From: Orientallactaga sibirica
Taxonomy: Eukaryota > Chordata > Mammalia > Rodentia > Dipodidae
DNA: 64,000 nt
Reading direction: 5' to 3'
Assembly (NCBI GenBank): GCA_036365145.1
Contig: JAEOAD010000029.1
Span: 25,971,001-26,035,000 of the forward strand
Shown: positions 24,510-34,146 of the stretch, in pieces
Layout of the letters: every line of letters starts with the position of its first letter
Position numbering within the stretch: the first letter of the stretch is position 1
Made by a program: the position numbers and the translations under genes
The notes under the pieces: model-generated
Told to the model about the DNA's origin: nothing
The model's input: the letters and a program-made list of their open reading frames with translations, nothing else
Database searches by the model: none

Positions 24510-25440
24510 TACTAGATGGTAAAATCCTATTGCTGAAGACACCACATGTATCATTGCAGGCAATGAATAAACAAATGTGAACTGAGCCATAAGCCTTTCC
24601 TCTGCTGGCATGATGTCATAGCGCTGGAGAGTGCTGTGCAGACTGCTGGGGGAGAAAAGCCATCAACAGTCTTACCCAGTGGTGTATTCTCCCTGCGTCT
24701 ACATAGCTGACGAGCCACTGAATGTTATGGGTTAACCAGCTGCTCAGTGATTAGATTTGTGGTCTGCTCAATGGAAGGGAATCCATGCCTTTTACTGAAA
24801 ACTTGGTCAAGAGCCTATGACTGAGAAGGTCACAGACACTAAGAGGAAATTTACTACTGTTGTTTTAACAAATAGTTATGTTATTCCCACCAAATTGTCC
24901 CTTAAAATTAATGTTTATGCCTAGATATTAGTGCTACTTCCACTATTGGCCAGAGAAGATTCTTTTTACAAATGCAATAAACACTGAGAAGATTCAAGTC
25001 TTGTCAAAGTATTGAGAAAAACAGCTATTGAGTTCACTAAATAAGACAATCTCTATCATGTGCCCCAACAAGGCTCAGAGAAAATTTCAGAAGAGGGTGC
25101 AAAAGAATCTAAGAGCCAAAAGATGGAGAGAAATATTTTGAGACACTATCGTTCAGACCATGAACTCAACATTTCATTCATGATCTCATATTGGCCACGA
25201 ACTATCAATAGCTATACAAGACCAATGCAATGTTGAGCCCATCAACATTTCAAAATTTCAACAGGGTGCTGAAGGAGGGCAAAAAGAGAAAGAAATCAAC
25301 ATCAAAATAGAAAAGGGACTGCTTATAAAAGGAGTTGAGGAATTGAGGCATGAGAGGGGGGAAAGAAGATAATGGGAGGGGATTATGACAGAATTATAGT
25401 ATGCTTATGTATAAAAATTCTCAATAAATGTTAAACAAAA
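24510..25440 (+). mobile_element. LINE-1 3' end
   Basis: Plus-strand L1 3' UTR. Shares CCTATTGCTGAAGACA with 1-240, and GTTATTCCCACCAAAT with the reverse complement of the L1 at about 62630-62660. Ends in GGGAGGGGATTATGAC, then AATAAATGTTAAACAAAA. No coding remains. Confidence 0.7.
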
Positions 25441-25451
25441 TATAAGACTAA

Positions 25452-25595
25452 GCCGGGCGTGGTGGCGCATGCCTTTAATCCCAGCACTTGGGAGGCAGAG
25501 GAAGGAGGATCGCCGAGAGTTCGAGGCCACCCTGAGACTACATGGTTAATTCCAGGTCAGCCTGGACCAGAGTGAGACCCTACCTCGAAACCCCC

Positions 25596-25610
<15 letters not shown>
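25452..25610 (+). mobile_element. B1-like SINE
   Basis: Near-consensus plus-strand copy starting GCCGGGCGTGGTGGCGCATG, with intact CpGs, suggesting a young insertion. The A-tail runs into an AT repeat. Confidence 0.95.
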
Positions 25611-25611
<1 letters not shown>

Positions 25612-25628
<17 letters not shown>

Positions 25629-25653
25629 TAAAATAAAAATATATATATATATA
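25612..25653. repeat. (AT)n microsatellite
   Basis: Two TATATA runs split by AAATAAAA, grown from the tail of the B1 element. Confidence 0.95.
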
Positions 25654-25699
25654 GAAGGAGAAGGATGGGAATAATTTATTTGGCTGGTAAGTAGTTTTA

Positions 25700-26027
25700 G
25701 GTATCTACTTTCTTTTTGCTGTGACCAAATACATGACAAGAAGCAAAGTAAGGAAATTAAGATCTTATTTCAGCTTATGTTGGGGGGAGTATAGTCTGAT
25801 GTTGTGGGAAAGGCATGGCATGTTGGCTCATCACATTGCAGACAAAATCAGAAAGAAGAGGACAAACAGGAAGTGTGGCTAGGCTATAAAACCTCAACGT
25901 CCACCCACATTTGACCCACTTTTTCCAGCAAGGCTCCACCTCTTACAGGTTTCACAACCTTCCCAAATGTAAGTGCCACAAGCTGGGGATACACAAGGCT
26001 ATGGGGACAGTTAACATTCAAACCACA
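25700..26027 (-). mobile_element. solo MaLR LTR (ORR1-like), diverged
   Basis: Shows reversed family hallmarks: CTGTGACCAAATACATGAC, ACAGGAAGTGTGGC, TTTTCCAGCAAGGCTCCACC, CTCTTACAGGTTTC, and the end AAACCACA. It aligns well by eye with 19631-19974. Confidence 0.7.
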
Positions 26028-26820
26028 ATAATTGGGAAACTTTAAGAAGGATCTATGAAGGAATTTGGAAGCCCAATGGATGCTGAGCACAATTACAACA
26101 GATGAAAATGTTGTGAATGGCAGTAGAACAGGAGCTGCTACTGGAATCTACTGAGTAGAGGTGAGGACTGGTGCTGAACTTTCTACAGCACTCAGGACGG
26201 TCCCCTACAACAAAGATATTCAGACCAAAATGTCAATAAAAACTGTCAGAGATCATGCCCTCCAACTATAGGCTGCCGTTAGTATGTTTTGAAGGGAGAA
26301 TTTTTAAAAAGATAATCCTATCTATGGTGTGGTCAACTGACTGAGTGGGAGATAACAGATTTAGGAATTCATTACAAGTAACAGCAATAGTTTTCATGAC
26401 TGATAATGGGGATATGAACTACTAATATGTCAGCAGAGATAGAGCTGACTATCTACGAGTCTTTCTGGTCACAGACTTAGAGCACGCCCTGAAGTCTATA
26501 AACAGGGTTTTACGATGGATTGACAAGAAGATAAAGAGATGGGTGTTTGCAGATTACACAATTAAATGGATGTTTGGAGCCATCCAAGCCAATAAAACTT
26601 AAATCATTTGGAGTATTCTAATTTTCAAATTCCTTTTATGTATATACACAGAGACTTCAAATATAAGACATAGTTTGCAGTTTATAGTTCAGGAATATGA
26701 TATTGGCTGAAAATATAAATAAGAAGGTCAACAATGAAGATTTAATGTTTTTAATACATAAATGAATAATGTCTCAAGAAAGTATGAAGGATGAGAAAAA
26801 ATGTGAGCATAAAATACCAG
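26028..26820. other. unannotated intergenic DNA
   Basis: No gene or recognised repeat seen. Confidence 0.4.
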
Positions 26821-26825
26821 TGTTA

Positions 26826-26985
26826 AGCCGGGCGTGGTGGCTCACACCTTTAATCCCAGCTCTCGGGAGGCAGAGGTAGGATCGCCGAGAGTTCCAGGCC
26901 ACCCTGAAACTACATAGTTAATTCCAGGTCAGCCTGGACCAGAGTGAGACCCTACCTCACAAAAACCAAAAAAAAAAAAAAAAAC
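26826..26985 (+). mobile_element. B1-like SINE
   Basis: Plus-strand, GCCGGGCGTGGTGGCTCAC to GACCCTACCTCAC and an A-tail. The family usually reads GCAGAGGTAGGAGGATCG; here an AGG is lost. Confidence 0.95.
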
Positions 26986-27169
26986 CCATGTTATGCATCA
27001 GAACAAAGAATATGTAAAGTAATAACAAAAAAATGCACAGTGTGGAGAGCAGCAGAAAGTACAGGGCATTGTGGCTTCAAGGAGGTCAGAGGCCAATACC
27101 AGTCCAGTAAGAAGTAAGTGGCCAGCTGCTCAATTCCTTCTGAAAACTAGGGAATAAAAGACCTATTGA

Positions 27170-27400
27170 GGGCTGGAGAGATGGCTTGGTGGTTAAACGC
27201 TTGCCTGTGAAGCCTAAGGATCCCGGTTCAAGGCTCAATTCTCCAGGACCCACGTAAGCCAGATGCACAAGGGGGTGCATGCATCTGGAGTTCGTTTGCA
27301 GTGGCTGGAGGCCCTGGCATACCTATTCTCTCTCTTTCTCTCTACCTGCCTATTTCTGTATCTCTCTCTCTCAAATTAATAAATAAATAAAAATAAAAGA
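27170..27400 (+). mobile_element. B2-like SINE
   Basis: Plus-strand copy with head GGGCTGGAGAGATGGCTTGG and tail AAATTAATAAATAAATAA. Flanked by AATAAAAGACCTATTGA on both sides, a 17-bp target-site duplication. Confidence 0.95.
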
Positions 27401-27509
27401 CCTATTGAATTTGGCAAGGTAAAGATCACTGGTGGCAGAAAAAGGAAAGATTGCCAGTGCAGAAACAGATCAGAGTGGGTTAGAGTGAAGGCAAGGGACA
27501 TGTGTCATT

Positions 27510-28050
27510 GTTGGAGGGTATACAATCCCTATAATCCTACAAAACTGTAAAGATTAAGAAATTCCCCACCCCCTTGTGTTCTGGAGAAAAAATGGTTCTG
27601 TGCAAAGAACCACCCATTTCCCTAGGGGAAGATTCATGGATGCTATCTTGATTTATCTATGACGAGGTCAGACATATTTGTGATAATCATACATGATTCA
27701 CTAAACTACTTACCCTCACTGATCATTTGTAATTAAATTCTCATTAACCACATTTGGTTAAGATCCTCTCCTCCCAGCTCTGTGGATTTTAGTCCAACCT
27801 CAGCCTAAGTCACAATACAGAACCTCTTTCAGGGTTGGAAAACAGGCTAGCCTTAAAGTCAAATGACCAGCCACTTGGACCTATTCATGTCACCTGTCCA
27901 CCCTATTTGGCCCTGCCCATGCCTTTGTAACTCATTGCAAATTACACCATTGCACAAGTCCTGAGATGCTTCCAGTTCTTATGCCTGTGGGTTGCAACAA
28001 ACCTCTTGCTACTACAATAGTCCTCCTTATAATATCTCTCCTTACTACAT
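27510..28050 (+). mobile_element. possible ERV LTR, weak
   Basis: Near 28000 the stretch GCAACAAACCTCTTGC is like the poly(A)-signal region of class I retroviral LTRs, in which an AATAAA precedes CCTCTTGC. The rest is LTR-like only in length. No terminal repeats or target-site duplication were found, so this is a weak call and may be ordinary sequence. Confidence 0.25.
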
Positions 28051-28167
28051 CTAGGCTTCATGGGGTTTGTTTGTATTTTTATTTATTATATTTTTTTCAA
28101 TTAGCTTAAAAGTAACATAACTCCTTATGTCATCTTCATACAAACATTGTTATGGTTGCTTCACATG

Positions 28168-28201
28168 CACGTGCACACACACACACTCACACTCACACAA
28201 T
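28168..28201. repeat. (CA)n-type microsatellite, short
   Basis: Imperfect CACACA/CACTCA run. Confidence 0.85.
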
Positions 28202-29020
28202 CTCCCCACTTGCACAGCTGTTCACATTTGCCCCAAGTGTTCCCCCTTCCACTTAGGATTTCATCTGTCATATTGTCTTCCCACCCTCCTCCCTTCAATC
28301 CTCTTTTCTCTAGTCTCTTGAGTGCCTTTCTAGTTTCTTGGCTTCACCTACATTGATTTTCCCTAGATACACATATTTAACATTTAGAACCAGGTTCGAT
28401 TTTTATTTGACAAGTTGAAAATACAGTCTGTGTAGCTAACTTTTTCAAAATCTTTTTTGTGAGACAGTACTTAACCATAGATGCAACCTTAAGAGTGTGT
28501 GCATTGAAGAGCACTAAGCTGAGTGGAAAGCCAGCAGAATGGCAGAGACACAGCCTGTGCTAGACAGAAAGGAGACACTCCCTTCCTTTCACTGGTTCTT
28601 CATTGCCCACCTCTGTTGAGCAGGGGTGACAGGTGGTTGTGAAACAGATGAAAGCCACTGCATTGCTTGCTGCCTGGCTGCTGTAGTTAACAGAACCGAG
28701 AAAGAATGACCATATCCTACCAAAAGCCAACCAGGGATTTGCACAATCATAGCAGCCAAAAATAGCATGAAGGAGGACAGCATGTAAGGCTCAGTTTGTC
28801 ATTGGCTCAGTGACATCTAGCAGTTTGGCCAAACAAAAGGTTAGGTACAGAGAGGGTGAGCCCCCAAAACATCAAGCACAGGCAATGATACACTGGGGAC
28901 ACCAAATCAATCCTGGGGAGAGTCTACGCCATTTGGTGAACAACAAGAGCATTAAGAAAAATATACATCTGTATATGAGCAAGTACTTTGCCTGTACAAA
29001 CTAAATAAAATAAAAATGAA
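28202..29020. other. unannotated intergenic DNA
   Basis: No gene or recognised repeat seen. Confidence 0.4.
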
Positions 29021-29022
29021 CA

Positions 29023-29025
<3 letters not shown>

Positions 29026-29057
<32 letters not shown>

Positions 29058-29078
29058 ACGCCCACACACAAACAGGTG
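29026..29078. repeat. (CA)n microsatellite
   Basis: About fifteen CA units, then an imperfect end, ACACGCCCACACACA. Confidence 0.95.
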
Positions 29079-29699
29079 AGGCTTTATTTTTTTTTCTCTT
29101 GGGTTCTATTCATTGTCCACTGAGATAAATTCACATTGGATTCTATTAGTTACATGACAACAGTCAAGAAAGACTGTGCTCTGCATCACAGTAAACAAGT
29201 GGATGAAAGGGGCTGTGATCAGTGGGGGAAGAAGGCAGAGGGCCAGCTCTGTAGCGTGTTCACGTCTTGTTTCTATCCTGAGAGCAAAAGCAAATGGAGA
29301 CAATGGGGCACACTGGGGAAGGGATGCAAACTGACTGATTAGATCTTCAGATCACCTAAGTGAGAGATGGGGACTAGAATGCAAAGGAGCAAGAATCCAT
29401 GCAAGGTGAGAGGACAATACTGGGGTCCAGAAGAAAAACAGTGGCTGCTTAGCAGGAGGAGGGGGCAGTAGAAATGAGATGGAAACAAATGCTTATGTGC
29501 TCCTTTTCCCCAAGTTTGGTAATAAATTGGATTTGACTAGTGTTGGAAAGGGAACAATTGCAAATGCCTTTGAGAGAAATAAATGCTTTATTGAAAACTT
29601 TGTGGAGCATTTACAAAAATGTATCATATATTCAGTCACTAAGGGAAGCTCAATAAACTATCCCAATCAGAAATGCATAAGCTATTGTCCCTTACCATA

Positions 29700-30130
29700 A
29701 TTCAATAAAACAGAGACACAAATAAATGACCATATGGATATTAAAAGTAAAAAGCCATAATAAAACAAAGACTTTTACTGTCTTAAATAATAACTCTCAA
29801 GCCAATGAAGAAACCCACACTGAAATTATAGATTACTAGATGTGAAAAACTATGTATCAATTCCAACAAGACATACACTAAAGGCCATGTTCAGAGATAA
29901 TATCATAAACATAAATGATTTCATTAATAAACCAAAACAAGGAAAATAAATTAAATTATGCCTTGAGCTCAAACTAAATAAAGGACAAAGATAAAATCTT
30001 AAAGAACACAAGAGAGAGAAATTAACAAGAATACAAGTAGAAATAAAATTATACAGTCCGGGAAAAATCACCCTGGATAAATAAATAAAGTGGTTGGTTT
30101 GTGACAGCAAACTAACCCAGTCTACCCACC
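29700..30130 (+). pseudogene. decayed LINE-1 ORF2 fragment
   Basis: A-rich sequence whose word order recalls the L1 ORF2 stretch between endonuclease and reverse transcriptase: AATGACCATATGGATATTAAA, then GAAGAAACCCACACTG, then CATGTTCAGAGATAATATC, then GAAATTAACAAGAATACAAG, and finally AAAGTGGTTGGTTT. Reading frame is broken many times. It is an old remnant with no enzyme activity possible. Recognition is by pattern, not alignment. Confidence 0.5.
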
Positions 30131-30216
30131 TACAAATAAGCAAAGCTATATAATATCAATTTAAATGCAATAATGAAAAATGATAAGTATTCAAAATAGC
30201 AGTAAGAAATGCTGAG

Positions 30217-30350
30217 CCTCAGCTTGGTATGGTATAATCCCAGCACTTGCGAAGTGGAGGCAGGAAGATCAAAAGTTCAAAGTCACCCTCGGTTACATAA
30301 CAAGTTTGAGGCTAGTCTACGCTGGAGGAGACCCTTTCCAAACAAACAAA

Positions 30351-30397
<47 letters not shown>

Positions 30398-30420
30398 GCA
30401 AGCAAGCAAACAAACAAAAC
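30217..30420 (+). mobile_element. diverged B1-like SINE with compound tetranucleotide tail
   Basis: Body includes TAATCCCAGCACTTGCGAAG, GGAGGCAGGAAGATC and GGCTAGTCTACGCTGGAGG. The tail is AAAC, then about fourteen AAAT units (30346-30396), AAGC and AAAC again. It is older than the other B1 copies in the window. Confidence 0.65.
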
Positions 30421-30682
30421 TATTACGGCTCTCACTCTCATTGAAGCCATTATTGAAAGCAGATATTCCATAGTGACTGACCATTGGATCATTTAGAATT
30501 CTGTTTTCTTTTCTGCCAGGTGGTCCACATTAGGAATGCGAGTTTATTGGGTTTCTTATAGAAGTATGATTGGCTCAAATGCAGCTACATTATCTAATAT
30601 TCCCATAAACTTAAGAGAAATTTGTAATATAATTCACCCCCACTCACATGGATGCAAATGGGGGTATCAGAATGAAGTAGGG

Positions 30683-31015
30683 GAGCTGGAGAGGTGGCTT
30701 ACCTATTCAGAGTGCTTGCTGCTTAGATATGTGAGCCTAGGGAATCCTGAGACCCCCTGAACTCATTCCCCAGCACCCAGGCAAACAACTGAGCATGGCC
30801 ACACGTGTCTGTAACCCCTGTCTTGTGAGAATGAGACCCGAGAATCGCTGGGGCTGGAGAGAACAGCAAGCTCCAGAATTAATGAGACATAGAATAGTGA
30901 TGGAGGGGGACATCTCCTCTAGCTTCCACACAGGGTGTTGCTTCTGCATATACATGTGCATACACACACCACAAGTACTACACACATGTGCATCGCCCCC
31001 CCCCCAAAAAAAAAG
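30683..31015 (+). mobile_element. B4-like SINE (tRNA/ID head plus B1-like middle)
   Basis: Starts GGAGCTGGAGAGGTGGCTTA, passes CATTCCCCAGCACCCAGGC, then a middle part with CGAGAATCGCTGGGGCTGG, a GGACATCTCCTCTAGC block and a CA/CACACA-rich end. This composition fits the rodent B4 family. The two open frames across it are incidental. Confidence 0.6.
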
Positions 31016-31026
31016 ACCAGAGTAGA

Positions 31027-31322
31027 TGTTATGGACTCATATGAATGAGCTCCCAAAATTCATACATTGAAACCCTAACCCCAAATGGCATTAGAAGACT
31101 GAGCCTATGGGAGGTAATAAGGTAATGAGTTTAGAGTCCCCACCATGTGATTAGTGTCCTTTCAAGATAAAGAGGGCTAGCTTGCAAGGATACAGCGAGA
31201 ACTCAGCAGTCTACAGCACTGTGCAGGCTCACACTGGACCCAGAAAATGTTTGCAACCTGATAATAAATTTCCATAGCTGATGAGCAGTGCAGTCTATGG
31301 TACTTTGTCATAGCATTAACCA
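31027..31322 (+). mobile_element. MaLR-type (MLT/MST-like) LTR
   Basis: Starts TGTTATGGACTCATATG, then CCAAAATTCATACATTG and AACCCTAACCCCAAATGG, followed by CACCATGTGATTAGTGTCC and an AATAAA at 31263 before GATGAGCAGTGCAGTC. This is the plus-orientation layout of an old mammalian MaLR LTR; 1150-1518 and 61145-61480 are minus-strand relatives. Confidence 0.65.
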
Positions 31323-31934
31323 TCATCCCCATGCCTGTCAATCTCCAACCTGAAGCTTGTCGATCCCTCCCAGCTGTTTACTCTGTGAAAGTCACACTAA
31401 GGGCACACAAATATCATCTTATTGAATCCTCAAAATAACCCTTTATTGTAGATCCTATTATTCCCATTTCATAAAAAAAGGAAAACCAGTATTTTTTTTT
31501 CCTGCCAGGATCTAAAAAATTTTAATAAACACTGAAGTGAACTGTTTTTTGATTGAGATTATAAATTATAATGTAGTTCTCCCTCAAAATAATGCAGTTT
31601 TAACAAAATTCCAATCAAAATCCTAATAGAATCTTAAAACCTATTGTTGCATGACTTTCCTAAGAAGATTGGAACAAATGTCTATTCACCCTAGACAGGG
31701 CCTGGCAGAAGCCAAAGAAGGGATTCCACCCAAGACTAGCTTGTTGGACCAGTGAGTGCACTGGGGTTAAAGGAGCATGGGTGAGGGGTTACTTAGGGTA
31801 GCATGAGAGACTCAAAGGCAGCTGCATCATGGAAAGCCCACCCCAAACATGGGTGATGACTCATGCAAACTGCATCCCTGTAGGTCTCTGCCCAACTTCC
31901 AGGGGGCTCCACTAAAGAGTTTCCTCTCCCATGG

Positions 31935-32160
31935 GCCTGGAGAGATGGCTTGGTGGTTAAGCTCTTGCCTGTGAAGCCTAAGGACTCTGGTTCAAGGCTC
32001 AATTCCCCAGGACCCACATAAGCCAGATGCACAAAGTGGCACATGCATCTGGAGATTGTTTGCAGTGGCTAGAGGCCCTGGTGCACCCATTCTCTCTCTC
32101 TCTTTATCTGCCTCTCTCTCTCTGTCCCTCTCAAATAAATAAATAAAAATTTTTTTAAAA
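31935..32160 (+). mobile_element. B2-like SINE
   Basis: Plus-strand copy GGCCTGGAGAGATGGCTTGG to the AAATAAATAAATAAAAA tail. Target-site duplication AGTTTCCTCTCCCA on both sides. Confidence 0.95.
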
Positions 32161-32422
32161 AGTTTCCTCTCCCAGCAATTGTTACTGCTTATATAACCCG
32201 AGGAAGGGACCCTGTAAATCTTGTCACTCCCTGAGTTTTATGAGCCTGGTAAGTTTTATGAATTTCCTAAGTTATATGAGTTTCCTCCTCCCTCTTGTAG
32301 GGAGTGTTTCTATTTGGAGGGAATAGCTACATAACAGTTAACCAAGTAAACTTACATGTTTATTGTGAAAAAAATATATAGGTAAATTCTGCCAATTGTT
32401 AAATCATTTATTGATTGAATTG

Positions 32423-32464
<42 letters not shown>

Positions 32465-32904
32465 CTCTGCAGGTGTGCACATGCCATAGTGTTTGTAAGG
32501 AAGTCATAGGACAACTTTCAAGTCAGTCCTCGCCTCCCACATGATTTTCTTTTTTTAGCAAAATAAAAAGCTTTATTCAATTGGATGCTCTGTGCATCTT
32601 TACCATTGTCACAAATTAAATTATCTAACAGCACTATGTTCACTGGCTTGTGGACGGAAAATATTAGTTTTGCATATTTTTTTATTTGTTCTTATTCTTT
32701 TATTAGTTATTTATATAGAGTATATACAGCCATGATTTTAAGGTAAGGTTTCTCCTTGTTGCTCACTTCTCCATTCATGAGCTTAGGGGAAATACGAAGT
32801 CTGAACCTCCTCTCTCACTGTAGGGACACGAGGACTACACAAGCCTACCACAGTTTGGGCTTTTACATGGGGTCTATGGATCTGAACTCAGGTACTCAGG
32901 GTTG
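32161..32904. other. flank of the retrovirus; intergenic DNA
   Basis: Holds a (GT)n microsatellite at 32424-32462 and otherwise no recognised gene. The last 60 bases before the LTR (GGATCTGAACTCAGGTACTC) resemble a reversed tRNA-like SINE head, so the retrovirus may have landed in an old SINE. Confidence 0.45.
32424..32462. repeat. (GT)n microsatellite
   Basis: About nineteen uninterrupted GT units. Confidence 0.97.
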
Positions 32905-33275
32905 TGTATGGCACAATACAGGCCTGGTCCTAGCCAGACCGCATGGCAGAAGACAACAGGAAGTGGCTTCTGTAAAAATGGTGTTTTGCGCAGGCTTGAT
33001 GTGACAACAGTTACAGTCCCATGCTCGCGAGAAGCCTACTACGAGATGTCCTGTCCAGAGACAGGCTGTCATTGGTCACCAAAAGGGGACCGCCCCATAC
33101 AAGGATTAACAGCCCCTTAAAACCTATGTGCATTGTGCTAAATAAACGAGTTTGTGGATTCTCGCTCTGCTTTCACCCAACTCCCGGAGTCTGTGTCGTG
33201 ACTCCGCGCTGCTCACCCCAATTCGGCAGAGACCCTATCGTCCCTCCTGAGCTGGCCTTGGGGGTGACCCCAACA
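32905..33275 (+). repeat. 5' LTR of the class II ERV
   Basis: 371 bp, starts TGTATGGC and ends CCAACA. Visible promoter features: an ETS-like CAGGAAGTGG (32958-32967), a GCTCGCGAGA box (33023-33032), an inverted CCAAT (ATTGG, near 33071), and a weak TATA-like TTAAAA just before 33121. The poly(A) signal AATAAA is at 33141-33146, followed by GTTTGTGG, a GT-rich downstream element. It matches the 3' LTR at about 98 percent. Confidence 0.95.
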
Positions 33276-33277
33276 TC

Positions 33278-33295
33278 TGGCGCCTGAACAGGGAC
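33278..33295 (+). promoter_or_regulatory. primer-binding site, tRNA-Lys3-like
   Basis: TGGCGCCTGAACAGGGAC lies two bases after the LTR end. Known Lys3-type primer sites read TGGCGCCC in the first eight bases; here one C is T. Such a site is complementary to the 3' end of the tRNA that primes minus-strand DNA synthesis. Confidence 0.85.
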
Positions 33296-33840
33296 CCTCT
33301 GCCCCGACGTCAGTGTTAGCGAGACACCCCATCCGTGACCCCCTGCCCCATCGGCATCTGGTGAGATGCCCCGTTGAACGTCCCGTGAGTCGGTGAGCAG
33401 CCTCCTCAGCGTTTGGTAAAACACCCAGTTCTTCGAGAAGCCCCCTCGGCGAGTAACCCCCTTGGCGATGGCCCGTCCTTGAAAGTCCGACGAGCAAAGC
33501 GCCCAGTTCTTCATTGGTGAGAGAAAAACGGCTAACGGTTGCTTGTGGGTGAGCAGGCAGCCCTTCCCCCTTTCTTCCTTTGTTTGTCCTCCCCTTCCCC
33601 CCCAGTAAGGCACACACTGCTGCACGGCCCTAAGCCTGTGTTGGACCCTCCCCCCACTAAGCACAAGACACGTGGGTCCTAAACAATCTATCCCTATGTC
33701 TCAGCTGGCCCCAGCATTAGGACTTGTGGTTTGCATGATTATCCTCTGGTCTATCATCTTTGATCTGGGTTATTATTTTCTCAGTCTCTTTGATTCAGGA
33801 GTGACCCAGCCCAGCCCCCATCAAACAACACCACGCGGCA
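33296..33840 (+). other. retroviral leader (5' untranslated region)
   Basis: 545 bp, GC-rich compared with the host DNA around it, between primer site and gag start. It contains a 7-bp stem hairpin with a GGTG loop (33353-33370) and several GGTGAG splice-donor-like words (near 33360, 33513 and 33549). Packaging signals usually lie here. A minus-strand open frame of 163 codons crosses it and the LTR, but has no domain and is taken as chance. Confidence 0.6.
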
Positions 33841-34146
33841 ATGGGCAACAACCTCCCTCCCCACCAGAGGACGCCGCAATTGCAGGCTCTTAAGGCCCTT
33901 CTTCTGCAATGTGGCTTAAAATTAAAACAAAAAGACCTCCATAGCTTTTGGGATGAAACTCTTGTTTTAGCCCCATGGATTCTTATCCTCCTTGCCATAA
34001 TTGCTGGCCTTAAAGACTCCACTGTGGAGAACGTCATTTCGGCCCATAACGAACGCTGTAAGGAGGATCCTAAACTGGCTCTTCAAATTTGTTCCTCCCA
34101 GCCCCCTCTTACGGTAACTCGGATGAGGAGGAAGTCAAACTTTTAA
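33841..34146 (+). pseudogene. gag: gag 5' part (matrix-like), broken
   Basis: The first strong ATG after the leader opens 101 codons beginning MGNN, which fits an N-terminal glycine myristoylation signal as in retroviral matrix proteins. Residues about 15-50 (LKALLLQCGLKLKQKDLHSF, then an APWIL stretch) have the helix pattern of betaretroviral matrix: a hydrophobic helix, a DL..F turn, then a PW. The frame stops at 34144-34146. Further gag sequence continues in the -1 frame, open from 34074, so the two overlap for about 70 bp. No usable -1 slippery heptamer is seen in phase in the overlap, so a mutation or deletion is the likelier cause. The product would be a truncated matrix only. Confidence 0.7.

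Noticed and set aside
33173..33664. Minus-strand open frame of 163 codons over the 5' LTR and leader
   Set aside because: It lies antisense to a retroviral LTR and leader, has no recognisable domain, and is explained by the GC-rich base composition.
33672..33893. 73-codon frame with a hydrophobic stretch just before gag
   Set aside because: Begins with GTG, overlaps the real gag start in another frame, and no env-type features follow.
34085..34091. AAATTTG as a -1 slippery heptamer between the two gag frames
   Set aside because: Codon phase is wrong: in the matrix frame the codons are CAA ATT TGT, so paired slippage there would not give the observed shift.
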